Positions 7,811 to 16,858 of a stretch of DNA of 61,877 nucleotides are shown piece by piece. Below the pieces are notes generated by a model. The model did no database searches, had not been told where the DNA came from, and saw only the letters and a program-made list of their open reading frames with translations. The DNA is from an uncultured Christensenella sp. (lineage in GTDB: Bacteria; Bacillota; Clostridia; Christensenellales; Pumilibacteraceae): the NCBI GenBank assembly GCA_949948895.1, contig CATLHE010000011.1, positions 1 through 61,877 on the forward strand, written 5' to 3'. Each line of letters opens with the position of its first letter. Position 1 is the stretch's first letter. A program made the translations under genes and the position numbers.

Positions 7811-9943
7811 TTACTTTTTGTCCTCGCCGTTCCCGTCAAACGGGTCGCCGTCCTTTTGCGCGTCGGGCTTGGCGGTCTTGCGCTTTATAGGCTTCTTGGT
7901 TATCTTGGGCGCTTCCGCTTCGTCGGGCTTTTCGGGAACTTCCGCGGCGCTCGGCGCGTCCGTTTTATCGCTCTCGCCCGTGACTTCGGCGTTGGGCTTA
8001 TCCTTGCCGTCGCTCTCGGGTTTTATCACGGGATCGAAGTCGGACAGCTTTTTGATCGGGGCTTTTTCCATATCCGCGCGGTGCGCTTCCTTGTAGCTCA
8101 GCCGTTCTTTAAGCTCCGCTTTGACTTCTTCCGCCGATGCGCCTTTCATGAGCATATCGACTTCTTCGGCATAAATGGTCTCGCACTCCAAGAGCACGCG
8201 CGCCATATTCTCCATGACCTTGCGATTGGCGTTTAGTATCTGCACGGCTTTGGCGTGAGCCTCGTCGAGAAGCTTTTTGACCTCCGCGTCTATCTCCGCC
8301 GCGACAGCCTCCGAATACGAGTGCTGCGTCTGGTAGTCTCTGCCGAGGAACACTTCCTGACTGCCGCCGTAGTACACCGGACCGATCTTGCCCGACATGC
8401 CCCACTCGGTGACCATTTTGCGCGCGATATTGGTGGCTTGTTGAAGATCGCCTACCGCGCCCGCGGTGAAGTCTTCTATTATAAGCTCTTCCGCCGCGCG
8501 TCCGCCCATGGCTTGCGCAAGCATGCCCAAGACCTTGCTCTGCGAAATATGGTTATTGTCGTTGTCGGGACGGTACATAGTGTAGCCCGCCGCCTGACCG
8601 CGGGGAATGATCGACACTTCCTGAACGGGATCGCACGCCTTGATGTTGCGCGCCACTATTGCGTGTCCCGCTTCGTGATAAGCGGTTATGCGCTGATCGA
8701 CGGGCGTCACGAGCCGCGACTTCTTTTGCGGTCCCATGACCACTTTGTCTATGCCCTCGAACAAGTCTTCCATCGTGATACGCGTGCGGTTGTCGCGCGC
8801 AGTGAGGATAGCCGCCTCGTTCAAAAGGTTTTCTATATCCGCGCCCGAAAACCCGCCGGTAATGCGCGCGAGCGTCTGGAAATCGACGTCGGACGCGAGC
8901 GGTTTATTTCTAGCGTGCACTTTGAGTATCGCCTCTCTGCCGCGAACGTCGGGAAGATTGACATATATCTGACGGTCGAACCGTCCGGGACGCATGAGCG
9001 CGGGATCGAGGATATCCGAACGGTTTGTCGCCGCCATGACGATAATATGCTCGTCCGACTCGAAGCCGTCCATAGCTACCAAGAGCTGGTTGAGCGTTTG
9101 CTCGCGCTCGTCGTTGCCGCCGCCCATGCCTGCGCCGCGCTGACGTCCTACCGCGTCTATCTCGTCGATAAAGACGATGCACGGCGAATTCTTTTTGGCT
9201 TGATCGAACAAATCGCGAACGCGCGACGCGCCCACGCCTACGAACATCTCGACAAAGTCCGAACCCGACTTACTGAAAAACGGCACGTTCGCCTCGCCCG
9301 CTACGGCTTTGGCAAACAGAGTTTTACCCGTTCCGGGCGGGCCTACGAGCAGCACGCCGTGCGGCACGCGCGCGCCGACCGAAGTAAACTTTTGCGGGTT
9401 CTTGAGGAATTCGACTATCTCTTTGAGCTCTTCTTTTTCCTCTTCAGCGCCGGCGACGTCGGAAAATCTGACTTTGAGCTGGTTTTGCATATTGGCTTTG
9501 GTCTTGCCAAAGTCCATAGTCTGACGATTGGAATTGCTCATGGCTTTAAACATCATCACCATAAGCACTACCAAGAGTATGAGCCCGAGCGCGGGGATTA
9601 TATAATCGGTAAAGTTGGTAGCGTAGCGGTTGTTATACGACAGCGCTATTTTATTTTCCGCATTCTCGGGATCGGCGTTGAATGCGAGTACATATTCTTC
9701 CACGCCGTCGCGCACGAACACGCGATAGTCGTAGTTCTTTTTGTTTTTGTTGGTTACGAGCCTGACGTACGCAGTGTCATTTTCGATATGGATGGCAGAT
9801 ACGTTACCGGCGTCTATATCCTCGTACATGTATGTGTACGACTTTTCTTCCAGTCTTGTCGTAGAATAGACGATAACGCCGACGATGACGGCGGCGAGAA
9901 TAACGCAGATTACCGCTATTAAAACTTTGGTACTTGTCTTCAA
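7811..9943 (-). CDS. ftsH: ATP-dependent zinc metalloprotease FtsH
   Basis: The 710-aa protein has TM1 near 7-27, a ~85-residue extracytoplasmic domain and TM2 near 115-133. The AAA module carries Walker A GPPGTGKT (201-208) and Walker B VFIDEID (258-263), and the M41 protease carries HEAGH (423-427). FtsH hexamers degrade unassembled membrane proteins and short-lived regulators. The TTG at 9943 is chosen as start: GGAGGA lies 8 bp upstream, and the apparent ATG further up falls inside the promoter. The C-terminal ~95 residues are unusual, a low-complexity Pro/Lys/Asp/Ala tail ([15 protein letters not shown]) not needed for catalysis. Confidence 0.97.
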   Translation of the reverse strand: MKTSTKVLIAVICVILAAVIVGVIVYSTTRLEEKSYTYMYEDIDAGNVSAIHIENDTAYVRLVTNKNKKNYDYRVFVRDGVEEYVLAFNADPENAENKIALSYNNRYATNFTDYIIPALGLILLVVLMVMMFKAMSNSNRQTMDFGKTKANMQNQLKVRFSDVAGAEEEKEELKEIVEFLKNPQKFTSVGARVPHGVLLVGPPGTGKTLFAKAVAGEANVPFFSKSGSDFVEMFVGVGASRVRDLFDQAKKNSPCIVFIDEIDAVGRQRGAGMGGGNDEREQTLNQLLVAMDGFESDEHIIVMAATNRSDILDPALMRPGRFDRQIYVNLPDVRGREAILKVHARNKPLASDVDFQTLARITGGFSGADIENLLNEAAILTARDNRTRITMEDLFEGIDKVVMGPQKKSRLVTPVDQRITAYHEAGHAIVARNIKACDPVQEVSIIPRGQAAGYTMYRPDNDNNHISQSKVLGMLAQAMGGRAAEELIIEDFTAGAVGDLQQATNIARKMVTEWGMSGKIGPVYYGGSQEVFLGRDYQTQHSYSEAVAAEIDAEVKKLLDEAHAKAVQILNANRKVMENMARVLLECETIYAEEVDMLMKGASAEEVKAELKERLSYKEAHRADMEKAPIKKLSDFDPVIKPESDGKDKPNAEVTGESDKTDAPSAAEVPEKPDEAEAPKITKKPIKRKTAKPDAQKDGDPFDGNGEDKK

Positions 9944-9965
9944 TAGGAAGTCCTCCGATTGAAAT

Positions 9966-9994
9966 AGTATATCACCTTTCGGGCAATTGTACAA
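9966..9994 (-). promoter_or_regulatory. ftsH promoter with extended -10
   Basis: TTGTAC (9989-9994), 17 bp, TATACT (9966-9971) with TG two bases upstream of the -10 box. The predicted leader is about 15 nt and consists mainly of the ribosome site. Confidence 0.7.
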
Positions 9995-10047
9995 GTGTTT
10001 TTAATCGTATGCCCGTATTTTAATCTTATTCTAATAGAAGGAAAAAG

Positions 10048-10947
10048 CTAAAATTCCGACGCGGCAAGCTTTTCTTCCACCTCTCGCTCGGTCGGGAAAC
10101 CCGCATAAGACGCGTTATTTTTGAGCTTAAGCGCGGCAAACGCCTCGGCGCGCTTCAACGCTTCCGTAGCGTCGTGCTTGCCGTAATAATGCAAAAACCC
10201 CGAGAACAGCGCCGCGCCTGCGCCCGCAGTTATCACATTGGGCTCGATCACGGCTTTGAGCGTCCGTATCTCGTTGCCGCGTTCCCAATACATAACTCCG
10301 TCCTCTCCAAGCCCGATCACTATTATTTTCGCCTGCGTTTTTGCGGCGAGTTTTTCCAGAAAGCTCTTGGGCGAAGTCGATATGCCCTCGTCGGACAGAA
10401 ACAGTATGTCCGAGTTTTCCATAAACTCGGCGTTAAAGGTGTCGTTGGCGTCGCTTATCGCCTGCACGTCGGTAGCTATCGGTTTATTCAGTTCGCGCGC
10501 TATCGGAATGAGCCGACGGCTGAAATTCACGTTTAAGAGGACGCACATATCGCTGTCTGCGATAGCGGCGCGGTGCGCTTCCGCGTCTATCGTTTGTTCC
10601 TGCGCGTCTTTAAGATCGCAGTACACCTGACGCCTGCCGAACGGTACTTCCTGCAATACGACCGATTCCACGGTATTCTTGAGTTTTTTGTAAACGAACC
10701 TATCGGACAGTCCCGCTTTGCCGACGGCAGACAGCACGCGCGCGCCGTTTACGTCGTCGCCTATGAGCGTTAAAAATTCCACCGAGTCGCCGAGCGCAAG
10801 AGACCCGCACGCCGTTCTGAATCCGGAGCCTGCGACCTCTGCGTTTATGCCGAAAAACGGATAATCTACGGGATAATACGTTACGGGAAATCCCCGAACC
10901 GCGAGCGTAGTTTCCACTCCCGTGAGTCCTGATACAAATAGTTTCAC
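10048..10947 (-). CDS. PfkB/ribokinase-family protein lacking the catalytic aspartate
   Basis: The 299-aa protein has the length and fold pattern of PfkB sugar or nucleoside kinases: LTLIGDDVNGARV near residue 60 and the ATP-site region VIGLGEDGVMYWERG near 210-224. In the C-terminal signature, normally DTxGAGD with Asp as catalytic base, it reads ITAGAGAALFSGF, so the base is Ala245. The N-terminal GG(x)AxN sugar motif is also absent (GSGFRTACGSLALG). It may therefore be a pseudokinase or ligand-binding relative. The GTG start at 10947 has an AAGAGG site 5 bp upstream and a good promoter behind it. The gene is monocistronic. Confidence 0.8.
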   Translation of the reverse strand: MKLFVSGLTGVETTLAVRGFPVTYYPVDYPFFGINAEVAGSGFRTACGSLALGDSVEFLTLIGDDVNGARVLSAVGKAGLSDRFVYKKLKNTVESVVLQEVPFGRRQVYCDLKDAQEQTIDAEAHRAAIADSDMCVLLNVNFSRRLIPIARELNKPIATDVQAISDANDTFNAEFMENSDILFLSDEGISTSPKSFLEKLAAKTQAKIIVIGLGEDGVMYWERGNEIRTLKAVIEPNVITAGAGAALFSGFLHYYGKHDATEALKRAEAFAALKLKNNASYAGFPTEREVEEKLAASEF

Positions 10948-11005
10948 TTTAACCTCTTGCAAAAGCAATTTCAGTTGAGCTCTATGCGTTGATGCCGTTG
11001 TTTTT

Positions 11006-11034
11006 ATTATACCCTTTTTAATGATAAAAGTAAA
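11006..11034 (-). promoter_or_regulatory. Promoter of the PfkB-like gene
   Basis: TTTACT (11029-11034), 17 bp, TATAAT (11006-11011) on minus, about 60 bp before the GTG start. It also argues against the longer reading frame that would begin inside it. Confidence 0.7.
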
Positions 11035-11067
11035 GCGATTAAAAAGCACGGCGACGCCGATATATTT

Positions 11068-11331
11068 TTATTCTTCGACTATGCTTATCACGCGCTTTGC
11101 CGACCGCAGCGGTATGGGCGTTACCTGCCCGCTAACGCCTCGTTCTACACGCACTACCGTGCCGACCGTAGGCGTACCCGCCGCGCCGCGCGGGACTTTT
11201 ACCCTGTCGCCTTCCGATACTTCCGTTTCGGAAATATACCAATACGATACGGACTCGCCATCGAACGCGACTTTGACAAACGTGTACGATCCCGCGTCCT
11301 TTATAACGCCGCCGCTCATCGAATGTATCAT
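11068..11331 (-). CDS. Small beta-rich protein, 87 aa
   Basis: This short protein is led by a strong AAAGGAG ribosome site. Its core (VKVAFDGESVSYWY, then GDRVKVPRGA and GTVVRVERG) has the 'xYxY...GDxVxVPxG...GxVxxV' pattern of small SH3/OB-like proteins of Firmicutes, similar to DUF5839-type families and to the N-terminal fold of PriA. No catalytic residues are visible. It lies after the exporter operon and before the PfkB-like gene, in the same direction, with 69 bp to the exporter stop. Function unknown. Confidence 0.65.
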   Translation of the reverse strand: MIHSMSGGVIKDAGSYTFVKVAFDGESVSYWYISETEVSEGDRVKVPRGAAGTPTVGTVVRVERGVSGQVTPIPLRSAKRVISIVEE

Positions 11332-11400
11332 TTTTAATTCTCCTTTCGATAGTTAGCGTTTTACATAGTTCCGCAACCGAACTACGCGCACCGCCGCATT

Positions 11401-13260
11401 TTAAATAATGCTGTACTGACTGTTGAACATGTCGGCATAAAAACCGTTTTTGTCCATGAGCTCGCCGTGCGTTCCGCACTCGATTATCTCGCCGTCTTTT
11501 ACCACCAATATCTCGTCGGCATTGATTATAGTGCTCAGTCTGTGCGCTATTACGAAACACGTTCTGCCCGTCATGAGCTTGTCCATGGCGCGCTGTAACA
11601 GCGTTTCGGTGCGCGTGTCTACGTTGCTCGTCGCCTCGTCGAGAATGAGTATAGGGCGGTTTGCCATAAACGCGCGCGCTATAGTGAGCAGCTGTTTCTG
11701 TCCCTGAGATATGTTTGCCGCGCCCTGCGTGATAATCGTATCGTAACCGTTGGGCATTGTCGCTATGAACCCGTCGCAAAACGCCGCTTTGCACGCGGAC
11801 TCGATCTGCTCGCGCGTCGCGTTCTCCACGCCGTACGCCACATTGTCGGCTATCGTTCCGCCAAACAGCCAAGTGTCCTGCAAGACCATATCGAAACAGT
11901 CGCGCACGCAATCGCGGTCTAGCGTTTTCGTATCCGTGCCGTCTATTAGTATGCGTCCCGAATCGGGATCGTAAAAGCGCATGAGAAGATTTACTATCGT
12001 GGTCTTGCCACCGCCTGTAGGTCCGACTATAGCTATCTTCTGCCCGCGCTTGACGCGAAGATCGAGGTCTTTTATGACGGGCGTGTCGGGCACATACCCG
12101 AAACGCACGTGTTGGAATTCCACGGCGTCGCACTCTAGTTTTGCCGTTTGAGTTTGTTCTTCTATTTCGGGAAGAGCAAGCATGCCGTATATTCTTTTGG
12201 AGGCTATCTTGGCGCGCTGAAACATTCCCATGGAGTTTGCAAGCGAGCCGAGCGGCGACGAAAGCTGCTGCGCGTACAGCACGACGGCTATGACCGCACC
12301 AACCGTTATGCCCACGCCGCCGATTATCATATACCCGCCTATCAAGCAAATAAGCGCAAACGCGACGGTCGTTATAAACGTCATGAGCGGTCCCATGGAA
12401 TTGACTATAAAATATCCGCGCTTGCCCGACTTTAAAATCCTGCCGTTTATATCGGCGTGACGTCGGCGCATAAAGCCTTCCATGCCGTATGAGCGCACGG
12501 TTTTCATGCCCGAGTACGTTTCTTCTATCACCGAATACAGCTTTCCGTTTTGGCTCATATAGCTCGTAAAATACTTGGACGAGCGTCCCGACATTATCGC
12601 CGCGACAGCCACGCATACCAAGCCGATCCCGACGATAACGAGCGCCATGTGCCAATCCTGCATAAACGCAAAAACGAGTATGAGCACGAGCTGAAAAAAT
12701 CCCGTCACGATAAGGTTGATCATATCGTGCACCGTTCCGCCTATAACCGACACGTCGTCAGTCATGCGCTCTATGAGCTCGCCCTTACTTGTTTTGTCTA
12801 TGTACGACACGGGAAGCCGCATGATCTTCTCGCTCATCTTTATGCGCAGTTTGTTGTTAAAGTGCCGCGACATGACGTTGTTCATCAGAAAAATATTAAG
12901 CACGGAAAACACGGCGTACCCGCCGTAGCACGCCGCCAAAACGACTATCTGTTTGATGAACGCATCGTTATCGAACGCTTTGCCGCCCACGTAGTCGTTT
13001 ATGATATTGACTACGTTTCCCACGTACGTGGGCGCGAGCGAAACAAGCACTACCGCAACGAGCGAGACTAGCACGCACAGCGCTATCCAGCCCGAAATGG
13101 GCTTGATGTCGCGCGCCAGAGCCTTTAACGTTTGCTTGCCGCTGAGCTCCACCACCTCGAACTTGGACGACGAAAACGATTCTTTCTCATCATTCTCGAC
13201 GCCTTCGATATTTTGGGCGCGGCTGTCGTTGTCCATCTTTTTTTCGGGACGCTTTTTCAT
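11401..13260 (-). CDS. Heterodimeric ABC exporter, half A (catalytically competent)
   Basis: The 619-aa protein fuses six N-terminal membrane helices (~70-340) to an ATPase domain. Walker A is GPTGGGKT near 411, Walker B ILILDEATS near 540 with the catalytic Glu, and the H-loop is IAHRLST. The signature is NISQGQKQ instead of LSGGQ. In heterodimeric exporters of the LmrCD/BmrCD/TM287-288 type, a degenerate signature sits on the subunit with the intact Walker B, as here. Its ATG overlaps the stop of gene B (13257) by 4 bp, which indicates coupled translation and an obligate pair. Substrate unknown: drug, peptide or lipid. It is last in a four-gene exporter row. Confidence 0.9.
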   Translation of the reverse strand: MKKRPEKKMDNDSRAQNIEGVENDEKESFSSSKFEVVELSGKQTLKALARDIKPISGWIALCVLVSLVAVVLVSLAPTYVGNVVNIINDYVGGKAFDNDAFIKQIVVLAACYGGYAVFSVLNIFLMNNVMSRHFNNKLRIKMSEKIMRLPVSYIDKTSKGELIERMTDDVSVIGGTVHDMINLIVTGFFQLVLILVFAFMQDWHMALVIVGIGLVCVAVAAIMSGRSSKYFTSYMSQNGKLYSVIEETYSGMKTVRSYGMEGFMRRRHADINGRILKSGKRGYFIVNSMGPLMTFITTVAFALICLIGGYMIIGGVGITVGAVIAVVLYAQQLSSPLGSLANSMGMFQRAKIASKRIYGMLALPEIEEQTQTAKLECDAVEFQHVRFGYVPDTPVIKDLDLRVKRGQKIAIVGPTGGGKTTIVNLLMRFYDPDSGRILIDGTDTKTLDRDCVRDCFDMVLQDTWLFGGTIADNVAYGVENATREQIESACKAAFCDGFIATMPNGYDTIITQGAANISQGQKQLLTIARAFMANRPILILDEATSNVDTRTETLLQRAMDKLMTGRTCFVIAHRLSTIINADEILVVKDGEIIECGTHGELMDKNGFYADMFNSQYSII

Positions 13261-15017
13261 CGTTCGCCTCCCGTTTGCGATACGTATATCTCTTTATAGA
13301 CGGCGTTTTGCATGAGCTCGTCGTGCGTGCCCGACGCTATCAGTCTGCCGCCGTCAAAGAGCAGGATCTTGTCGCAGTTGTACGCTGTGGAAACGCGTTG
13401 CGTCGCGATGATACAAGTCTTGCCGGAAAGAGCGGCGTTCATATTTTTGCGCACGCGCTTTTCCGTCAAATAGTCGAGCGCCGAAAAACTGTCGTCGAAC
13501 AAATATATAGGCGTATCGCGCAAAAACGCTCTCGCGAGCGCAAGCCGTTGTTTTTGCCCGCCCGAGAGATTGCTTCCGCCTTGGTCTATCTTATAGTCAA
13601 GTCCGACCTTGCGCGCAAACTCGCCAAACTCGGCGCAGTCGAGCGCGGCAAACACCTGCTCGTCGGTATACCTGCCGAGCGGATCGATATTTTCGCGCAG
13701 CGTCGCCGTAAAGAAGTCGCTCTTTTGAAACACCGTAGTCACGTTGCGGCTTATCTCGTCCACGGTGAGCGAACCTATCGACTTGCCGCCCAAAACAAGC
13801 TCGCCGCCCGTCGGCTTGGTCATGCCCGTGAACAGCATCATGAGCGTGCTCTTGCCGCTGCCCGTGCCGCCGATGAGCGCGATCTTGTCTCCGCTCTTTA
13901 CGGTAAACGTGACGGGCTCCAGCGCGTCGACGGAAGAATCGGGGTATCGGTACGACACGTCGAGCGCGATAGCCGATCCGTCCATTACGCAGTCGGCGCT
14001 GCCGCGCTCGATACGCGGGCAATCGAACACCTCGTTCATGCGCCCGACCGACACGCGCACGCGCGGGAACTGCACTATCGCCCATGCCGACGTGAAAATG
14101 GCGCTCATTATCATGGAAAGATATTGCAACAGCTGAACTATCCCGCCCGTATTTACCGCTATGCCCGCAGTGATACGCTTAGCGCCGATAAACAGCACGA
14201 GCACCGTCACTATGTTCATTATAAACACGGCGATGGGCGACATGACCGACATAGTCACGTTTGTTTTGACAAAGTTGGTCGCCATCACGTTGGTGGCGTC
14301 CGCCATGCGCGCATGCTCGTACGGCTCGCGATTGAAAGCGCGTATCACGCGTATACCCGAAAGCCGTTCGTGAACTATCGCGTTTTGCTTGTCCAAATAC
14401 AGGTTGGAACGTTTTTGAAGCGGTTTTACAAGACGCGTCACGCACACTATCATTACGATTATAAGCGGTATAAACACTATCATCACGGACGCAAGAACGC
14501 CGTCGATACGTATCGCCATAACGCACCCGACTATGATATACACGGGCACTGTGACCGCCGCGTTCAGCGCGAGCGCCAAAAAATCCATGATGCCGAGTAT
14601 GTCGTAAGTGGATCTGTCGAGCATCGCCGCTACGCCTATCCGCCCGATATCGGCAACGGAAATATTGCTCGCGTGCTCGAATATAGCCGACCGCATGGCC
14701 GCCGTCAGTTCGTTGGATAGCACGGCGGACAGTTTTGTTGCGCCGAGTATGAACCCGAGCGACAGGAGCGCCGCGCCCAACATGACGGCGCAAGTGATCA
14801 TGAGATCGGTGGGCGCAGAGTTAGCGCCGAGCGCATTTATCTGCTCTACCGCAACGTCCATTAAAAGCGGTTGAATAAGATTGCACGCGCAACAACAGCA
14901 CAGCAAAAACAAGTACCCGAATACGTGCCGCCTGAACGGTTTTAAAAGTGTTATATATCTACTTAGTTTACTCATAAGTTTTCCGTCGCGTCGTCGGCAT
15001 TTTTTACTGCGTCTCAC
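13257..15017 (-). CDS. Heterodimeric ABC exporter, half B (degenerate ATP site)
   Basis: The 586-aa protein has six membrane helices followed by an ATPase domain. Walker A is GGTGSGKST near 383 and the signature is a canonical NLSGGQKQR near 481. Walker B ends LFDDSFSALD, so the catalytic Glu is Asp, and the H-loop is IATQRVST, so His is Gln. These two losses match the degenerate-site subunit of TM287-type exporters and complement half A exactly. The start is uncertain: GTG at 15017 overlaps the previous stop as GTGA, while ATG at 14975 gives a more usual N-terminus (MSKLSRYITLLKPFR). Confidence 0.9.
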   Translation of the reverse strand: MRRSKKCRRRDGKLMSKLSRYITLLKPFRRHVFGYLFLLCCCCACNLIQPLLMDVAVEQINALGANSAPTDLMITCAVMLGAALLSLGFILGATKLSAVLSNELTAAMRSAIFEHASNISVADIGRIGVAAMLDRSTYDILGIMDFLALALNAAVTVPVYIIVGCVMAIRIDGVLASVMIVFIPLIIVMIVCVTRLVKPLQKRSNLYLDKQNAIVHERLSGIRVIRAFNREPYEHARMADATNVMATNFVKTNVTMSVMSPIAVFIMNIVTVLVLFIGAKRITAGIAVNTGGIVQLLQYLSMIMSAIFTSAWAIVQFPRVRVSVGRMNEVFDCPRIERGSADCVMDGSAIALDVSYRYPDSSVDALEPVTFTVKSGDKIALIGGTGSGKSTLMMLFTGMTKPTGGELVLGGKSIGSLTVDEISRNVTTVFQKSDFFTATLRENIDPLGRYTDEQVFAALDCAEFGEFARKVGLDYKIDQGGSNLSGGQKQRLALARAFLRDTPIYLFDDSFSALDYLTEKRVRKNMNAALSGKTCIIATQRVSTAYNCDKILLFDGGRLIASGTHDELMQNAVYKEIYVSQTGGER

Positions 15018-16858
15018 TCGTCCTTCGCGACGCTCGCCGTGATACTGTCCTCTTTAAACTGTTTCATGTACAGATTGAAGTACGCGCCGCGCCGACGCAA
15101 AAGCTCGTCGTGCGTTCCGCGCTCCACTATTTTTCCGTCGTCGACAACGAGTATGATATCGGCGGAACGAATGGTGGAAAGCCTGTGCGCTATGACAAAA
15201 CTCGTTCTGCCCGTCATCAGTTTTTCTATCGCGCCCTGTATGAGTTTTTCGGTGAGCGTGTCGATAGACGAAGTAGCTTCGTCCAGAATGAATATAGCGG
15301 GGTCCACGAGTATGGCGCGGGCAAACGACAAAAGCTGTTTCTCTCCCGTCGAGAGCGTATTACCGCCTTCGCCGACTACCGTGTCGTAACCCTTTTCCAT
15401 GCGCGCCATTACGCCTTCGGCATTGACGCTTTTTATGGCGGCGTCGAGTTCTTCGTCGGTGGCGTCGGCGCGCCCGTACGTGAGATTTTCCCTTACGGTG
15501 CCCGAGAACAAGTGCGGCGTTTGCAATACGTAGCCTATGTTGCTATGCAGCCATTGCACCGACCGCGCGCGCGCGTCTTTGCCGTCAATGAGTATTCTTC
15601 CTTCCGTCGGCTCGAAAAACCTGCACACGAGATTGACGAGAGTGGACTTACCCGCGCCCGTCTCGCCCACGATGGCGACGTTGGTGCCCTGCGGCACTTT
15701 GAGATCGAAGTGTTCGAGCACGTACTCCTCGCCGTCCGGATATTTAAACGTGACGTCGTCAAACTCTATATCGCCGTGAAGCGCTTCCCAATTCTCGCGT
15801 TTCTCGTTGAAACTGTCGCCGTACTTTTCTATTACTTCGGGCGTATCTTTAACGTCGCTCACGCTCGTGGTAAGCGCAGTAAACCGCTCGATATTGACCT
15901 TTATGGATATGAGGTCGGCAATGACTTCCACCAACCACGATATGGGATCGACAATGCCCTGCGCATACGTCATGAACACCGACAGCGTGCCTATCATGAT
16001 AACGCCGTCCATAGTGATGACTCCGCCGTACCACAGCACCAACGCGAGCGCGACGGACGCGGCAAACGCTATCACCGACGAGAACAGCGCGCGGTGATGT
16101 CCCAACCTCGTGCCCTTTTTCTTCATTGCGTCGGTGCGCGCGAAAAACCCTGCGTCCAGCTTATCCTCGACGGCAAGCGTTTTGGACGCCGCCGCGCCGG
16201 TAATGCCCTCGTTGAACCCGCCCGTTATCTCCGAGTTGATCTCGCGCACTTCGCGGTTGAGTTTTGTCAACCTGCGCTGAAAGTATATCGACACCAATAC
16301 GACGAGCGGCACTATCACCAAAACGCACAGCGCGAGTATCGCATTGAGCGAAAACATGACGATAGCCGCGCCTATGGCGTACGTGAGCGTCCATGCGCCC
16401 TGATACGTATCCCAAGCGACGGTGCCGCCTATGACCGCAGTATCGCTCATGACGCGCGCGTGCAGCTTGCCTACGGCGTTTTGGTTGTAGTACGACACCG
16501 ACAGCGTTTGCAAGTGATTGAACGCCGTCCTTCGCATATCGCGGAGCAAGAACATCTCGCACTTACACGCGCCGTACGCGCCGAAATAATCGATGACCGC
16601 CGACACGACAAGAAGCGCCGCGTAAAGCACTGTAAACACGGGAAGCCCCGCTACAGTTTGGTTTTTGATGAAGTTGTCTATCGCGTACTTTTGGAACAAC
16701 GGCAAAATTATGTTGATCACGCCTACGGCGATATTGGCGAATATCATGATAAAGAATATCGCTTTATACCGTCCGACGTACGGTCTGAGCTTGCCCAATC
16801 CGAAAAACCTGAGTTTTTTGGCGGGCTCGTTTTTTTCCGCGGTCTTGATATCAGCCAT
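15014..16858 (-). CDS. Second heterodimeric ABC exporter, half C (competent)
   Basis: The 614-aa protein has six membrane helices (~30-320) and an ATPase domain with Walker A GETGAGKST near 397. Walker B is FILDEATSSID with the catalytic Glu, and the H-loop is IAHRLST. Its signature is TLSTGEKQ, a mild deviation from LSGGQ. It therefore plays the same role as half A and pairs with half D immediately upstream, overlapping that stop by 8 bp. The two exporter pairs appear to be an ancient duplication of one pair, but the pairs are diverged in sequence. Substrate unknown. Confidence 0.9.
   Translation of the reverse strand: MADIKTAEKNEPAKKLRFFGLGKLRPYVGRYKAIFFIMIFANIAVGVINIILPLFQKYAIDNFIKNQTVAGLPVFTVLYAALLVVSAVIDYFGAYGACKCEMFLLRDMRRTAFNHLQTLSVSYYNQNAVGKLHARVMSDTAVIGGTVAWDTYQGAWTLTYAIGAAIVMFSLNAILALCVLVIVPLVVLVSIYFQRRLTKLNREVREINSEITGGFNEGITGAAASKTLAVEDKLDAGFFARTDAMKKKGTRLGHHRALFSSVIAFAASVALALVLWYGGVITMDGVIMIGTLSVFMTYAQGIVDPISWLVEVIADLISIKVNIERFTALTTSVSDVKDTPEVIEKYGDSFNEKRENWEALHGDIEFDDVTFKYPDGEEYVLEHFDLKVPQGTNVAIVGETGAGKSTLVNLVCRFFEPTEGRILIDGKDARARSVQWLHSNIGYVLQTPHLFSGTVRENLTYGRADATDEELDAAIKSVNAEGVMARMEKGYDTVVGEGGNTLSTGEKQLLSFARAILVDPAIFILDEATSSIDTLTEKLIQGAIEKLMTGRTSFVIAHRLSTIRSADIILVVDDGKIVERGTHDELLRRRGAYFNLYMKQFKEDSITASVAKDE

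Noticed and set aside
8255-9922. 555-codon plus-strand frame opposite ftsH
   Set aside because: It is antisense to a highly conserved gene, with no domain and no promoter.
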